Source of the DNA: Helicoverpa zea
Lineage: Eukaryota > Arthropoda > Insecta > Lepidoptera > Noctuidae
Reading direction: 5' to 3'
Length of the DNA stretch: 64,000 nucleotides
Assembly (NCBI RefSeq): GCF_022581195.2
Contig: NC_061463.1
Coordinates: 3,534,001-3,598,000, forward strand
A program made the translations under genes and the position numbers. The notes below the pieces were generated by a model. It did no database searches. It saw only the letters and a list, made by a program, of their open reading frames with translations, and was not told the origin of the DNA. The first letter of the stretch is position 1; every line of letters begins with the position of its first letter. Positions 48,601 through 61,300 of this stretch are shown piece after piece.

Positions 48601-51600
48601 CTTTAAATTTGTTATTAGTCTTTATTTATTTAATTGTTATTAACACCTTTATTTATACAGGAATGAATTTTAAGCAGTGCGCAAAAAAAAACTGGGGGTC
48701 CAGAATCGTTAACAGAACATATCTGCATCATCAGTAAAAAATTTTTTTTTCATTCTTTTGTCCGCCCTAAAATCAGCAAAATATGGATACCAACTATTCG
48801 TACGCGCGCCGAGCGGAGCTCGCGTCGGTAAACCGGTTTCGCGTTGCCGCCGTGCATACTATGACGACTGTGACCGTACTATCGGTTACAAAATAAACAT
48901 CTTTAGATATCAATAACTTTTCTTTTTTGTACTAAAACACTACAAAATAAAAATATACGTATCTATAAAACTTATTTAACTATAAGTTGACAAAGTTTGC
49001 GCACTGGATAAAATTCATTCCTGGATGTATTATACATATAATATTGACTTTATAAGCCAGCATTGCCTAGTTTACGCAATTCGTATCATTTGCGGAGGTT
49101 AATTGACTATGAAGGATTTACTTAATCAAGTGTAACGTAACAGTTTTATGCATTTTTTTTTTTTATAGCAACATTACTTTTATGCTTGCAGTCATAGAAC
49201 GTGATTAAATAAGGATTTAATGGGTCGCTTATCAGAGTTTTAAGCTGGGTTATTAATTGTTGCGATTATGATGTGATGATTTTAATTGTTTGACGAATTT
49301 AATTATGCATTACTAGCTTCTGCCAGCGGTTTTACTAGTTTCTTGAGAGAATACTTCCCGTTCCGGTATAAAATATAGCCTTACTCCTATAGACATTTTT
49401 TTAAATCGGTCCAATAGTTTTTGAGTTTATCCATTGTAAGCGAACGAACAAAAATATTTCCTCCTTATAATATTTGTGAGAAATAATGTCCTACCCTCTA
49501 AATTTTGTGTATTTTGTGTGTAGTTTAAAAAATTCTTACTCTTATTTTTGAACTTAACTTTCAATCATAATTCTTTTAATTAAACTTCTCTTACAGAACA
49601 TCAATAATGGTGATAGTATCGATCGTATGCGTGCTACCACTGGGCTTGCTGCGAAACGTGGACAGTCTGAGCAACGTGAGCGCGGCCACCATTGCCTTCT
49701 ACTTCTGTCTAGTTATGAAAGTGAGTTTTTTTCTCTCATTTTTATTTCATCTCGAAATACAGCCTGGCTAGTTCGTAAGTGACTCGCATGATCACAGTCA
49801 TGTCAGCTGCCACTGTCCCGCGCGCCCCCATAATCACCCCTGCTCTTTGCGTGGACCTGCAGAGTGTCACTAAAGAGCGGGCCAGGATGTACTTAAACGC
49901 AACTTTAAGTTTCACTTAAAAGCATTCCTTACAATTGAGTGGCTGTAGAGTTTCTGTATTCGGCCATTAGTGGGATAAACACTACTTTAGAATTATTCTT
50001 CTTGTTTTAGAAAAATGCCGATGAAAAAGTGAATTAATGTAGGTGTAAAATCTAGGCCTACCCCTGAACTTTCTTCCTAGAACCTATAAACAAAGACCAA
50101 GCATTTTTTTTAAATTAAATATGTAGTAAAATTCTAACAGTCTCAGCCGTTAACTTGAATTACATAACAATCAAGATTTGTGTGACTAATACCCGTTTAA
50201 TTTAATCGATATTGAAACACCTTGAAACTCGATAGTGTAATAAAAGAACACAGTAACCAACTGTGTCGGCGTGGCGTCAATACATAGTTTATTATTCAAA
50301 GTATGAATAATAATAATGGTTCATTTCACCATCAGTAGAATTACTCATGTTGTTGAAAGGGTACTTACTGTTATCAGTAAACAAGAGACACTTGTGTTAT
50401 CTATATCTGTTGATAGGTACAAGTGTTTTAATTATCGTCTGTTAAGTAACATTAAACAACACAACAAAATTTGTTATGAATACCTTTTAACAAATTATAT
50501 TAATTATGTGATTGCAAAATTCAATACTCATAGAAAAGCTGTGAATTATGTTTTTGCCAGGGAGTAACATAGGCTCGTTTTAGGATAGCAAATTTTTACT
50601 CCTTTCCCTACAGCATGTTCGACCAAAATCAATCATTAACCGCTTGTATGCCGCTAATTATAGAACAATAGAAAATCAATTGTGTCTCGCGAATATCTGC
50701 GTATACAACGGGTTAAAACAGCTAATTATTTTGGCATTGACTATTGGACAGACAAAAACTCATTCAGTGATTAGTGTACGCCGTAACTATTTCCAACATT
50801 CCTGCAGAAAAATCGTCGAATAAATTCTCTAGATCTGTTACTTTCATTGTGTCTTTGAATTCCAGGTAATATTCGAAGCGGCCGGCGTGATGCTGACGAG
50901 CGACTGGAACCAGCGCGTCGAGATGTGGCGTCCGGCCGGCTTGTTGCAGTGTGTGCCTATATTCTCTATGGCATTGTTCTGTCAAACGTGAGTGTGAACT
51001 CCTTTTGATCTCTCCTCTCCTTTTTATTTATAATGGAGGGGTAGGTAGGGTAAGGGTCGATTTTATTAGGTAGGGTATTTAATGTTAGGTAATACTTTTG
51101 TACGAGCGAAGTTTCAATAGGGGATTCATTATATTTTTTAATTAACTTAGAGCGAAAACCTCGAAAATGCATTTTATCTATTTTGGATACGTTACTAGAA
51201 AGAAAAAGTCACAAAGAATTTTCTATATTTTTTATCTGAAAAGTTCTTCTCTTACACTTACGAGGTTTTCACACAGGCAGCGCATGCTGAAACTAATTGA
51301 AAGTAATATTACAGCGTTAAGTCTGTATGCTTTGTGTCCCATTACAGACAACTGTTCGAGATATTCGAGTCCCTCCCAACACTTTCACTGGAGAAGATGA
51401 ACATAGTGACGAAGAATGCTATCAACATCTGTACCGCGGTCTATTTCACTCTCGGCATGTTTGGATACGTTGCCTTCGCTTCTCGTGATATATCAGGTGA
51501 GTTTGTTTTGTGGAGAAGATGAACATAGGTAGTGGAGAAGATGGACACAGACAGGGGAGAAGATGACTATAAACAGTGGAGAAGATGAACATAAACAGTG

Positions 51601-54559
51601 GAGAAGAACGTCGTCAACATCTGTACATTTAAATAAATTGATGGTCGAGTAGACTAGTAGCTATAATAAACATTTTTTTATTTCAGGCAATATCCTAATG
51701 AGCTTGAGCCCTACAATGGCAAGTGATGTTATCAAGCTTGGTTTCGTGATGTCGCTCGCGTTCAGTTTCCCGCTCATCATATTCCCTTGCAGAGCGAGTT
51801 TGTACTCGTTCTTGTATAAAAAGGTAATTTTTACATACAATTATGGACGTTCAATTAGAAATATTATTTGTGATTGTGAATTTAGGCAACTAGACCAATC
51901 AAAATCAAGCAAAATTCACTTTCAAAAAGTTTTGCTAATTTGCTTTTTGAAATAAAACTATTGAAATCTTTCAAAGGACCCAATTAAACTTCATATCATA
52001 CTTAATAATGCACAAAAAAATAATGATGTCAATATTCTTCTCCACAGGTCCACTCATCCCACCACGATCACATAATCAACCACTCGATCCCCGAAACCAC
52101 ATTCCGCTGTATAACAGTGGGTATAGTGGGAGTGGCTCTGTTCATCAGCCTGTTGATCCCCAACATAGAGCTGGTGCTGGGCCTGGTGGGCTCCACTATA
52201 GGAGTGCTGATCTGCGTCGTGTTCCCGGCCGCTTGCTTCCTCAATGTCACCTTTAAGAATACCAATGAACGGGTGCTGGCTAAGGTGAGAAGTTTTTAGA
52301 TGAAGGACTTTTTTTTTTACCTGATATGTCAAGTATTTTGTTAAAAACATTTGGTTTTGGAAGTTAAAAACTAAAAATCTGGATAAACTGCAGAAAAATC
52401 ACTTGAGTTACTGTTAAAAGTGCACCTTCTTCCCTGAAGTCCTAATGTTACAACAAAATTTAGCCCTGTGGTTACAATGTCATAAATAAAGGCGCCCTTT
52501 CAAACAATTAGCCTATGGACAATTACAATAGTCCCTTTCAGAACCTTCTTATAAATAAATTTTACTCTATCTCCCTAACTTTCGTGTTTCTTATTTTCAC
52601 AGGGTGTACTAGTCCTCGGGCTAGTAATAATGGTGCTCGGAACATACGCCAACTTGCAGGCGGCGGAGAGCAGCATCGAGAAGTATGATGATAAATACAC
52701 GCAAGAACGTATTGACAAGATCGTTGAGGACTTCTTTGAGAATAGAGATAAAGACGGTATGTATCAACAAAGTTATTTAGGTATAACATTTCTTTTTGTC
52801 ATTATTTACCATTATAATACATATTTTAAGTAAATATTCCAATTAAAAAAAAATAGTTTTGAACTAACACATATCGTCATTTTTATGACACCTCAATATT
52901 TACATGTATTATTGTTCCTTCACAGATGTTTATTTGAAACCACCGCCAGAGAACAACCTACCAAAAGAACCTATCAATACAATAGAAATAAAGAAAGATA
53001 TTCGTAAAGATTCAGAGGTCCAACCACCAAATCCCGTGCCACCAGAATCACAATCCAACGAGAAATTGCCACAGACAAAGAAAATAATAAAAAAAGAAGA
53101 AAAAATAATACCAAAACCTGAAATTAAAGAAGCTATAGACAAAGTATCAGAAACTCACCCAAGAAATCTCAAAAATAAGTTAGAATCTAAATTAGCAAAC
53201 GGTATAAGCAATAGCGAAGCTCAGAAAACAAATGAAGTCAAGCCACAGTCGAACGAAGATAAAATCGACATGATCAAACAACAGAAACTTATTGAAACTA
53301 TCAAACAACATGGTGAAGAACAAAAAGAGTTAATAAAAGAACAGAAAGAAATTCTAGATGAGATATTAAAAACTAAGAAAGAACTTCAACAAAATAAGAA
53401 TGAAGCTGAAGGAGCTATTGAAGCTAAGAAAATTGCTGTGGAAAGTATCAAACAGATTGCTGATATGGCAATAAAAAGTATAGGTGGGGTGTCGGAGAAA
53501 CCTGACGTTAAAGATGAAGTAAAGGCAGAAAGGTTGGAGAAATTAACTAATGATGCTGTGCAAGAAATAGCTAAGAAGGCTGTGGAAACTATAGAGGCTA
53601 TTCAGGAAATTAAAGAAAAGCCTGAGCAACCGATCGCTCCCCAAAATAATCTGCCGAATGCTCAAGGAAACGTCCAAGTCCCGAACATTCCCGTACAAAA
53701 TGTTCAAGCTCAGAATGTGCAGCCAGCAGTACCAGTCAACCCTCAAGTGATACAAGGTGCTAACATGCCTGTAAAACCAAAAGATCAAGCTCCCAATAAT
53801 ATAGCTGCAAATGTAATTCCACAAGTAAACGGCGCAGTTGTCAATCAAAATGGCGCTGCAGTTCAAAATAATGTTAATAATGTCAACCAGCAACTAAAAC
53901 GAGAAGTAAAGCCTGCTAATGAAATAGGAAAAGAAAACGCACAAGTACCGAATATTCAACCAAAAGTTCCAGAAAATAACGCACAAAATTTACCTAAAGT
54001 AGACAATGTAAATAAATCAGTTTTAAATGCAGAAGTTGGTGTAGAAAAGGCACATTCGCATTCACGTGATGAGCCACAATCATATAAGCAAGGTGAAGAT
54101 ACACAAGCCAAGGTTCCCGAGAATAAAGTCGTTCAAAATGTGCCTCCACCTATAGTTAATGAGCTTGCTAACAATCAAATGAAGATCAACAGACAGCCTG
54201 CAATACAACCTAATAAAGACGATATTAAAGTTAATGGGCAACCAAAAGTTCAAAATCATGGTGTTAAACCGAATTTACAAGCGAACGTCCCTCCACCAAA
54301 TTCTAATTTACAACAGATTGTCAATCAAGCACACGCTAGACAGAAAAGAGAGGTTGTCGATTGTACCAAAAAGGTGACTTTAAAACCAGAGGACCAAGCG
54401 ATTTGTAGAAACTCAGTAGACGGGAATAAAGATTCTCAAGAAATATTGAAAAGCGTAGATTTGAATGAAGTAGCCTTACCCAAAAGTTTATCTCTCGATG
54501 TCAATGCATTACATCACATTAGCAGAGCATTAAAAAGCTTCGATAAAGACGAAAGATAA
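42683..54559 (+). CDS. SLC38A10: SLC38A10-type amino-acid transporter with long cytoplasmic tail
   Basis: Sodium-coupled neutral amino-acid transporter family member; membrane protein. Exons: 42683-42766, 43251-43368, 47536-47692, 49597-49720, 50866-50987, 51348-51496, 51687-51823, 52048-52284, 52603-52756, 52926-54559; all GT-AG and in phase, 971 aa. The start MGTTGQSITLANSIIGVGIL aligns with the family's first membrane helix (NSIxGVxxLxMPFCFxQCG). About 11 hydrophobic segments span residues 1 to about 395, including VVVGDLGPQI and LIPNIELVLGLVGSTIG. The last exon encodes a tail of about 550 aa rich in Lys, Glu, Pro, Asn and Gln, with a coiled coil at about 543-590 (EEQKELIKEQKEILDEIL), which is also a feature of vertebrate SLC38A10. 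Intron 2 carries a 3.9-kb LINE. A poly(A) signal is at 55028-55033. Confidence 0.93.
43410..44432 (-). pseudogene. LINE APE-type endonuclease (inverted segment)
   Basis: Open frame of 340 aa on minus, of which the part left of 43467 is host intron sequence read through. Endonuclease landmarks in order: LNTRTLR, ISEMRR, GDFNAQVG, NEIDYIITN and NTNHRMV, which carry the metal-binding and catalytic Asn, Glu, Asp and His. It is cut from its reverse transcriptase by the 5' inversion, so the element cannot move by itself in this form. Confidence 0.85.
44486..45171 (-). pseudogene. LINE ORF1 remnant (inverted segment)
   Basis: Two overlapping minus-strand frames, 45171-44851 and 44854-44486. The first encodes a coiled coil (LKAITEENFQLKNKINELES) and the second a Lys-rich segment. 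They look like a single ORF1-type protein broken by a frameshift near 44852. ORF1 proteins of this kind bind the element's RNA. Confidence 0.65.
45274..47229 (+). CDS. LINE reverse transcriptase (isolated from its endonuclease)
   Basis: 651 aa without stops. The RT domain has KAPGPDNVTNEI, NYRPISLISNVYKVF, AFIDYSKAFDCL, GVRQGDPLSPKLF and the catalytic box FADDIVIL (residues about 396-403). The C-terminal part (YGCETWAL; RWTGHMLRC; GRKARRWEDDL) is typical of insect endonuclease-reverse transcriptases annotated as RTE-like. The start is the first Met after the inversion junction, so the natural N-terminus is not known. A 116-bp 3' region with a poly(A) signal follows. Confidence 0.88.
   Translation: MLKKHTVIEKDKSKTTYLSEKTVKLIEDRRNLTKDKDKKNKLKEICNLSKQIRENMRKDRINRRTKTLEEHIIKTGGTRKALKELREKGKEWIPKMKDKEQTTSSRIEIQNIATNYYRSLYQKLSSDQPQSHLPDEEQVIEIDRIQDTEVIPQILKCEVEQAIKSQKMEKAPGPDNVTNEIMRGTINELSPILTRVFNETLYTGIIPKNWAESHIILIHKKGPKDEMGNYRPISLISNVYKVFAKVILNRISNRLDENQPVEQAGFRKDFSTIDHIHTIKQIIQKYNEYNKPIYLAFIDYSKAFDCLIHEQVWLSLREQGIERTYVNIIKNIYKESKACIRLESTGNVFPIERGVRQGDPLSPKLFTAVLEQMFRKLEWDHLGLNINGARLTHLRFADDIVILEEDPKKLEYMIETLISRSSEVGLEINRTKTKLMTNSTHIDITDNGQKIEYVEEYVYLGQIISPNDQMSKEIDKRIATGWKKYWALKEVMKSKELSIKIKKKTFDTCILPCITYGCETWALTKHHREKLERCQKGMERSMLGLKLKDRVRSADIRNKTKLTDILSRIDQLKWRWTGHMLRCKREKWSKQVTVWYPRDGFRSRGRKARRWEDDLKLTLGAHWMRVVTDREQWKELEEAFAVRHTEVRDIL
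48025..48165. repeat. Dispersed SINE-like repeat in SLC38A10 intron 3
   Basis: Less AT-rich island ('cacaaacgctgaggttttta', 'ctccctgggcggtgtgtgta') ending in an A-rich tail at about 48151-48169, typical of a retroposed short element. Confidence 0.45.
49314..49490. repeat. Dispersed repeat fragment in SLC38A10 intron 3
   Basis: 'ttactagcttctgccagcgg' to 'ttcctccttataatatttgt', a family also seen at 55815-55990. It lies 107 bp before exon 4. Confidence 0.5.
50637..50716. repeat. Short inverted-end repeat, copy 2
   Basis: About 80 bp, 'taaccgcttgtatgccgcta' to 'gtatacaacgggttaa', sharing the internal 'aacaatagaaaatcaattgt' with copy 1. Located in SLC38A10 intron 4. Confidence 0.6.
51511..51632. 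repeat. 22-bp minisatellite in SLC38A10 intron 6, exon-derived
   Basis: Five units of 'tggagaagatgaacataaac' type at 22-bp spacing (51511, 51533, 51555, 51577, 51599). The last is followed by 'gtcaacatctgtaca'. The unit and the end both resemble exon 6 itself (51389-51433: 'tggagaagatgaacatagtg', then 'atcaacatctgtacc'), 14 bp upstream of which the intron begins. Confidence 0.85.
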
Positions 54560-55354
54560 AATTTTCGTTCGCATTTTGTTGGTTGTATGTGTGCACTATA
54601 CTGATGCATTTATTTGTTAATACGTTTTTAATCTACAGTATTCTTGATAGGAACTCTTTGTTCTGTTGAGATAATCACGTAAGGATGTTTCGAACACTTT
54701 TCAAAAATTATTGAGATTTTTTGCCATATTAGATAAGAATTGGATACTTAAAATTATTGTAATGTAATGGTAAAATTGTGTAAAATGCTTATACGATTTT
54801 TAAAAAAATATTGGGAAATTGCGATTGAAGTATAAAATGCTTTCAAGTTTGCGGAATATCACTTTATTTTGAAACTGTTTTATTTTGATGTGATCTCCGA
54901 TGTATTTATTTAGGTCTTTAAGAAAATAAAACGCTGAGATTTCGAACTTAATCCTTGTTCCTAAAACGCATAAGTTATAATGTGATGAAAAGTAAAATAC
55001 TTTGGACTGATTGTGTATTTATAAAGGAATAAAGATATTTTCAAGGAAAGTATCTTGGTTTTATTTAAAACATATTTTCTCCTATTCTTTTTAAATTATT
55101 AACACCAAAAAAAATTACATGTAAAAAATTTCAAGTTTCCCTATGCAATATTTCCATCGTAAAAAGACTGGGAGAAAAGCGGCGAATTGAAAGGATGGTA
55201 CGGTATGCCCGTTTTGCTCGAGACATGGCCTGATTGAGTTAATTAAACAAAAGTTACATTAATTGGTATTCGATTTATTATGTTATAAATGCAAAAACAA
55301 AACGGAAACCCTATAACTTTCACTATAAATATAAAAAATAACTTATGTTTTTGT
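54560..55354. other. Convergent 3' regions
   Basis: 3' untranslated region of SLC38A10 (AATAAA at 55028-55033) and of the minus-strand gene to the right (AATAAA complement at 55274-55279). The two signals point at each other about 240 bp apart, so the transcripts may overlap there. Confidence 0.5.
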
Positions 55355-58300
55355 TCATTTCTTCTTTGCATCCTTAGTTTCATCTAGAGCGGCTTTCCTT
55401 GACCTGAAACAAGATTGACCCCTTGTATAATTGTTTACATGACATTTAAATTCTTAATTGCTACCTTGAAGTAAATCATCTGAAGCGACTAGAAATCGTC
55501 GATGGATCGTTCTAGTAGAAGTATGCAAAATTACAACTTTCCATTTTGATATGTACTGTAGAGATGTAGTACTTAGTTAGATACTCTTTGGTGTTTTATA
55601 TTTGATACCTGGCCGGACAATGATGTAAATAAGTATATTCGATTTGAAATAGAATAGGTTTTGATATTGAAGTATATCACTTCACCCCGAATCAGAAAAT
55701 AAACCAAAGTTCCTTTTAATGTTTTAATTGAATATCCTGAAGATCCCTGGTCCCTAGCGCGCCACGCGCTACAGTACCTATGCGTCCGATTTTCCCAATC
55801 ACATTATACATAACTAGCCGTTGGTGTTCTCGGGGAAACTTCTTACCGCACTCGGACAAAATATAGCCCATGTTACGTGGGGATAGTCTAGCTTCCTAAC
55901 TGAAATAATTTTTCAAATCGTTTTAGTACTTTCCTGCGGCTACATACAAAAATGTTTTTCCTCTATTACATTAGTAGAAAAGATAAGGTCTGTGACCAAT
56001 GCGCTCATATTTTTCGAAGGCCATTTTATTTTATCGTACATTCACAAAGCAATGGTTTTTACCTCTTCCCAGTCTCGGAGCCAGCTTGGCTGGTGGTGGA
56101 CACGTTGGAGGCGGCGCGGCGAGTGCGTCGCGCGGGGGTGACGGCCGCCTCGGACTCCGATACCGCGGGCGACTCTATAGGGCTTTCCGTGTCGCCTTTC
56201 TGCTGTTAATGGAAATGTTATTTGATAAGGAATGAAAATAATAAGTCTGTTTCTGGGTATGATGGATGATATAGAATTTGTTGCTTGATGCAAGTAAATA
56301 AAAATGCAAAGAACTTATTTTTGGCTGGCTGTGAGTTACCAATTTAAAGTACAAAAATGATGGCAACCAGGCTTATGAACAGGTGACATAGACAGGTAGT
56401 ATATCTATCCTACATATGAATGACGGAACTATGACGGAAGACTTTGCAGACTAGAAGACGACCGATTCATTTTGATATGGCCATACGCAAATAATTTAAG
56501 GTTTTTATGAAGTTCAATAGATATTTAACCAACTTCCTCGTTCATTCTATCACGCTAATAATATAAAAAAAAAATACAACAGATGAAATATCAAAAAGAA
56601 ATACATACCCTAACATCAGTAGAAGCCCGTCGTCCTTTGGGCGTATGTAGCGCCTCGCAGGCGCGGTTGAACGACTTGCGGCGCCCGCGAGCCGGACTCT
56701 CGCCGCCCATCGGCACCGGGGACCCGCGGTCCGAGCTGTCCGCTATAGACGAGAGATTTTATTGAGGAACATGTTCTAATGAAAAATTAATAATAGTACG
56801 ATAGACTGCACAGCAGTGGTAACTGTCATGCACCTTAACTCAATAGTAATAAGTATAGTTATCGGCACGGATAATGAGCTCTCGGCGGAAGAGTGGGGAT
56901 CGCTTTGCGCACTGTACACTTAAGGCAATAAACCACTAAGCAGGTGAAGGTCAGGGGTCAATATCCTTGCCGATGCACTGACCTGAAGTTGACTGTACCT
57001 ATCTTTAGGCCCACTGACAACATAAACGTCAGTTTTCTTTACTTTTAAAGTTGTACTAGATAATTCATAGTATCGTTTTAAGAAAACTGATGTTTAAGTT
57101 GTTGATCACTTGGGTCAGATCAGGGTAAGGCAACAAGATATTATTTTCAACAAATTCATTCACGAATGAGGTTTCTGGGTATTTAATTAATTTATTAAAT
57201 TTTCAGCTCTTTTTGTCTACGATTTAGGTAAGTTTCTTGTTAATAAAATAAAACGAAAGAGCATTTATTGTGACTTACCAACGTCTACAGATATTCTCCT
57301 GTTAATTTTGGCAGCACGCGGCACTGCTTTGGTTTCTGATGCTGCTCTGCCGAGACGCGCTGAAGATTTGATATTATTACAATTAAAACTAGAAAACTAA
57401 GGATTAGAAGTACACTAATCATGTAAGATTTTGGGCCCTTGGCTTGGTTAACCGCACTCAGTTAAAGTTTAAACTACTCCCGGTGATTGACTGGGAACAT
57501 AGAATTACAAAGAACCCTATGTGTGGATTGTACCATTTAAATATATCAGTAATAACCAGTTGTCAAATCGCTGTATTGACCAATGAGCGGTATAACGGTT
57601 TGGTTATCATTATAGTTAAGTGGTGAAATGGAGCAACCCTGAGTTTCAGTAATATTCTTAAACTAGGTCAAGTTTCATTAATTATATTTCTAAGAACAGA
57701 CTACAAGAAATCATGCGATAAAAAATAAAATATAATTAATACTGCAAATTAACAAAGCTGTAAGCATACTCACATCTTCGCTGCTTACTGGCATCCGACG
57801 CTAAAGATTCAGGAGACAGGTTCGGTAGCATTTCTTCTAAGTCGGGTGAGCCTAATGCGTTAGTTAATAGCTTAAGTTAAATATTATGTGGTAGAAAACA
57901 TGCTTGGATTGCGTATAGGAAAATAAAGTTTGTATCTCGCTTGCACTAGTATATTGTACAAGTAAGATTGCGTTTTAAAGTGCTAGTGTATGCAAACATG
58001 GCATAAAATAAAAGAAAGTTTTGTGAAATATTAAATTGAAGCAAGGAGTCATGCTATTGGGGCATTTAAATAATACTAGTAAAAGTACAATATTTACACA
58101 TTTTGTACAAGATGCTATGCTAACTTGCGGAATCTACTAGAAAAATATTCATTCAAGGTCCAGTGCATAACTAACATCTTTTGTGCATACCAATTACTTA
58201 TTCGCTAGTGCTGTTCAACTATAATTTTGCGCATCCATCCAAAGATCATTTGTGCACATCTACACAACATCGATTCCTATTTGTGCACATACATATCATT

Positions 58301-61300
58301 ACAAGAAAAAACTCAGTCAATATTTTACCAACATACCTTCAAAATCAGTCTTATTGAGCAGCGAGATCCTGTCAATGGGCTGAACATCGAAGGCAGCGGA
58401 ATGGGTCGAGGAGGCATCGTCATCATCTACCTCTGACGCTATAGAGCGGGAAGTTCGTGAGGCAGTGCTGAGGCGACGGCGCGGCGACGGTTGGGGTTCC
58501 AACCATGATTCCAGCACGGCTTTTTGGTGACGGGTTAACCTGTAAAAAGTTATATGTGTTGAATATGTATATTTGGCTACATGGTTATAGCAAGAATTAG
58601 AGCAAATGTTTTTATTTAAAATAGGCCTTTGCAGGCTAACCAAACATTTATTTATCAGGTTTTATCCCATTGTGACATTTGGCAGGATTCATGTCATTTG
58701 GTAGGAATTGGTCAGAAATTGGCCCTTGATTTTTCTTATGTAAAGCACAGGCTAGTTGCTAGCTTGATACTTATTTCTATAATAAATAAACGACGACATC
58801 GATGCGGTCTTTGGAATTAATATGGAAGATGGCTGTTATGGGAACAGACATGTGAAAAGACTCAGTAAACTTTCATATATATAACAAAATTATGGTTAAA
58901 AAAGTTCAGAAAAAAAGCACACATTAAGAACAGAAATTTTACCTCCTAGAACTAGAATATTCATTAACAACATCCTCAGCATTCTTACCCCCTTCTTCAA
59001 CAATAACTTCAGGTATCACAGACAACTCCGGCTTACTAACCAACACAGATTTACGGCCTTTCCTAACTACCCTATCTCCCGCATCTTCACTCGCCTTACT
59101 CTTAATAGAAGCTACTGAACTCTCTGAAGCCACACTTTCATTATCATCAATATTCTTGCTTCTAGAACGAGTAGACCGACGCTTAGGTGTCAATACAGAT
59201 TCTTCTAGAACTTTCAATTCGTCTGTCATCGATCGTTCTGACATCTCTCTTGATACTCGTCTTGTTATTATCTTTCGTACTTCTGTGCTAGTTGGTGTTT
59301 TGGCTCTCCGTCTAGAAGGAGTATCAGGTTTGGCACTCTCAGGAGTCTTTTCGGTATCCACAGATTTGTTTGAAGCGGTAGACTGGGTACGTTTTCTAGT
59401 AACTGGTGTGCGAATTTCCGTCTCAATTTCTGATTCTGTAGTAGATTTGTTAGAGGATACAGATTTGCCACGTTTTCGACCGCGGGTAGGTTTTTCTACT
59501 ATTTCAACTTCATCTATTTTCTCAGTTTCTTGTGTTTCTGTGGTCTCTGGTAGTTTTTCTGCAGTCTGTGGTACATTTTCAGTAGTCTCTGCAACTTTTT
59601 GAGAAACTTCTGGATCATTTTGTGGCTCATCTAATATATGTTCTGTAAGTTTCAACACTCTCTTCATAGGTTTGCTTTCTTCTTCAATAACCATGGGGAC
59701 TTCTTTAGTAGGTACATTATCTGTTTCTTCTATGACTTTATCTGTAGTAGGTATTTCAGTTTGTTTATCATCTTTAGGTTCAATACTAGATGTTTTATCT
59801 ACTGGTTCTGAAATTTCTTCCACTGTAGGAGCTACCTCCAGTTGTTTAGGACTATCAACTTCGGAAATAGAGGGTGTGGGTTCTTTTGTTTTATTTTCAG
59901 TTTCCACTGTGATTTCAATTTGTACTGTTGGTTCCGGTTCTGCAAACAAAACAATATTCTACTAAGTAACAAAAATCAAAGATATAGTTCGTACCAAACT
60001 TAATGGCGGCTTGCAACACAGAACGATGGGTTTTGGTTATGATGTATGGCCTTATGCTTGTACTTGTATGAAGAAATTAATTGTTCCGTCATCAAGTTTA
60101 GCAACATTATAAGAATGAAAAGCCTTCATTACCTGTCTCCATAGGTTTAATAGTAGTTTCACCGCTAACATTAGCTTTATCGCTTTCGGTCGAATAATTG
60201 AGATTCATATCCGACTTATCGGACCCAGCGACAGAATTATCATCAGTCATTAGCGAGAAATTAGCCTGATTGAGCGGATCTACGGAACTTTCTACATTTT
60301 CTTTTTCTTCTGTATCATTTTTGTTAGTAATTTGTTCTGTGGGTACATTTTCTGGTTCATCAACATCGACAATTTGTAGTTTATCTGAATGTGTGCTGCC
60401 TTTGGACTGTTCGTCTATTTCCAGTTTATCGCTAGAATCTTCCGAATCTTCTATTGATATAACTTCGTCGTTTTCTTCGCCGTCTGTTGGACTTGACTGG
60501 AATTTTATATTTTTATTAATATTGATATTGTTTTGTTGTATATTCATATAAATATTAGAATATTGGTTGATGCTAAAACTACGCTAAATATATGTTTCTA
60601 CCTAAACTAATTTCCTCTAAAGGAAAACAATCTATACTAGAGGTAATATGATATAGCTGGAGAGTTTTTTTGAACGCGATAATATCAGGAACTACTGGAC
60701 CAATTTGAAAAAAAAAAATCAGTGTTCGATCTGTTTATCTAGCTACACTACAAAGCTTACTTTCCATTTGCGCGAAGCAGGTCGGCACACGGATGAAAAC
60801 CCTGGCCGAAGGTATTGTTTTAATATTGGTCGTCGATAACGCTATATCTATATTTCTTCTTTAAAATACTTCAAATTCTATTTTTCTCTAATGGAAAATA
60901 ATCAAAAATAGTTAGACAGCCTACTAAGCAATTCGGTTTGTACTAATAAATTACCGCGTCGACTTTGGTACACATTTTACCATCACTTTTTGTGAGATCT
61001 GTGGATGTTTTCCCTTCATTTTGCTTGCGGGTCTGTTGATAATCCAATATTATATTAATATTTATTATCAAATCAAACTGAATATCTATTTGCGCAAAAT
61101 TATTTAAACGTCGACACTTAAGCGCAAGTTTGCGCAATTTCAAACTTCAATTGCGCATAACTAAATTCTAACCATTGTAAGTTGAGTACAAGATGTTTAA
61201 ATAATTTCTTCCATCACATTAGATATGATTCATAAATAGTTCGCAAAGGCTGTATCCGTATTTAATAAGAAAGAAATGGACATATAAAATCGTTTATGAA

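Noticed and set aside
48555..48737. 60-aa hydrophobic frame in SLC38A10 intron 3
   Set aside because: AT-rich intron sequence without splice sites in phase with the transporter.
53930..54400. Repeated VPNIQ/NVQ-type peptides in the SLC38A10 tail as a separate gene
   Set aside because: The frame continues without break from the in-phase last exon; it is low-complexity tail of the transporter.
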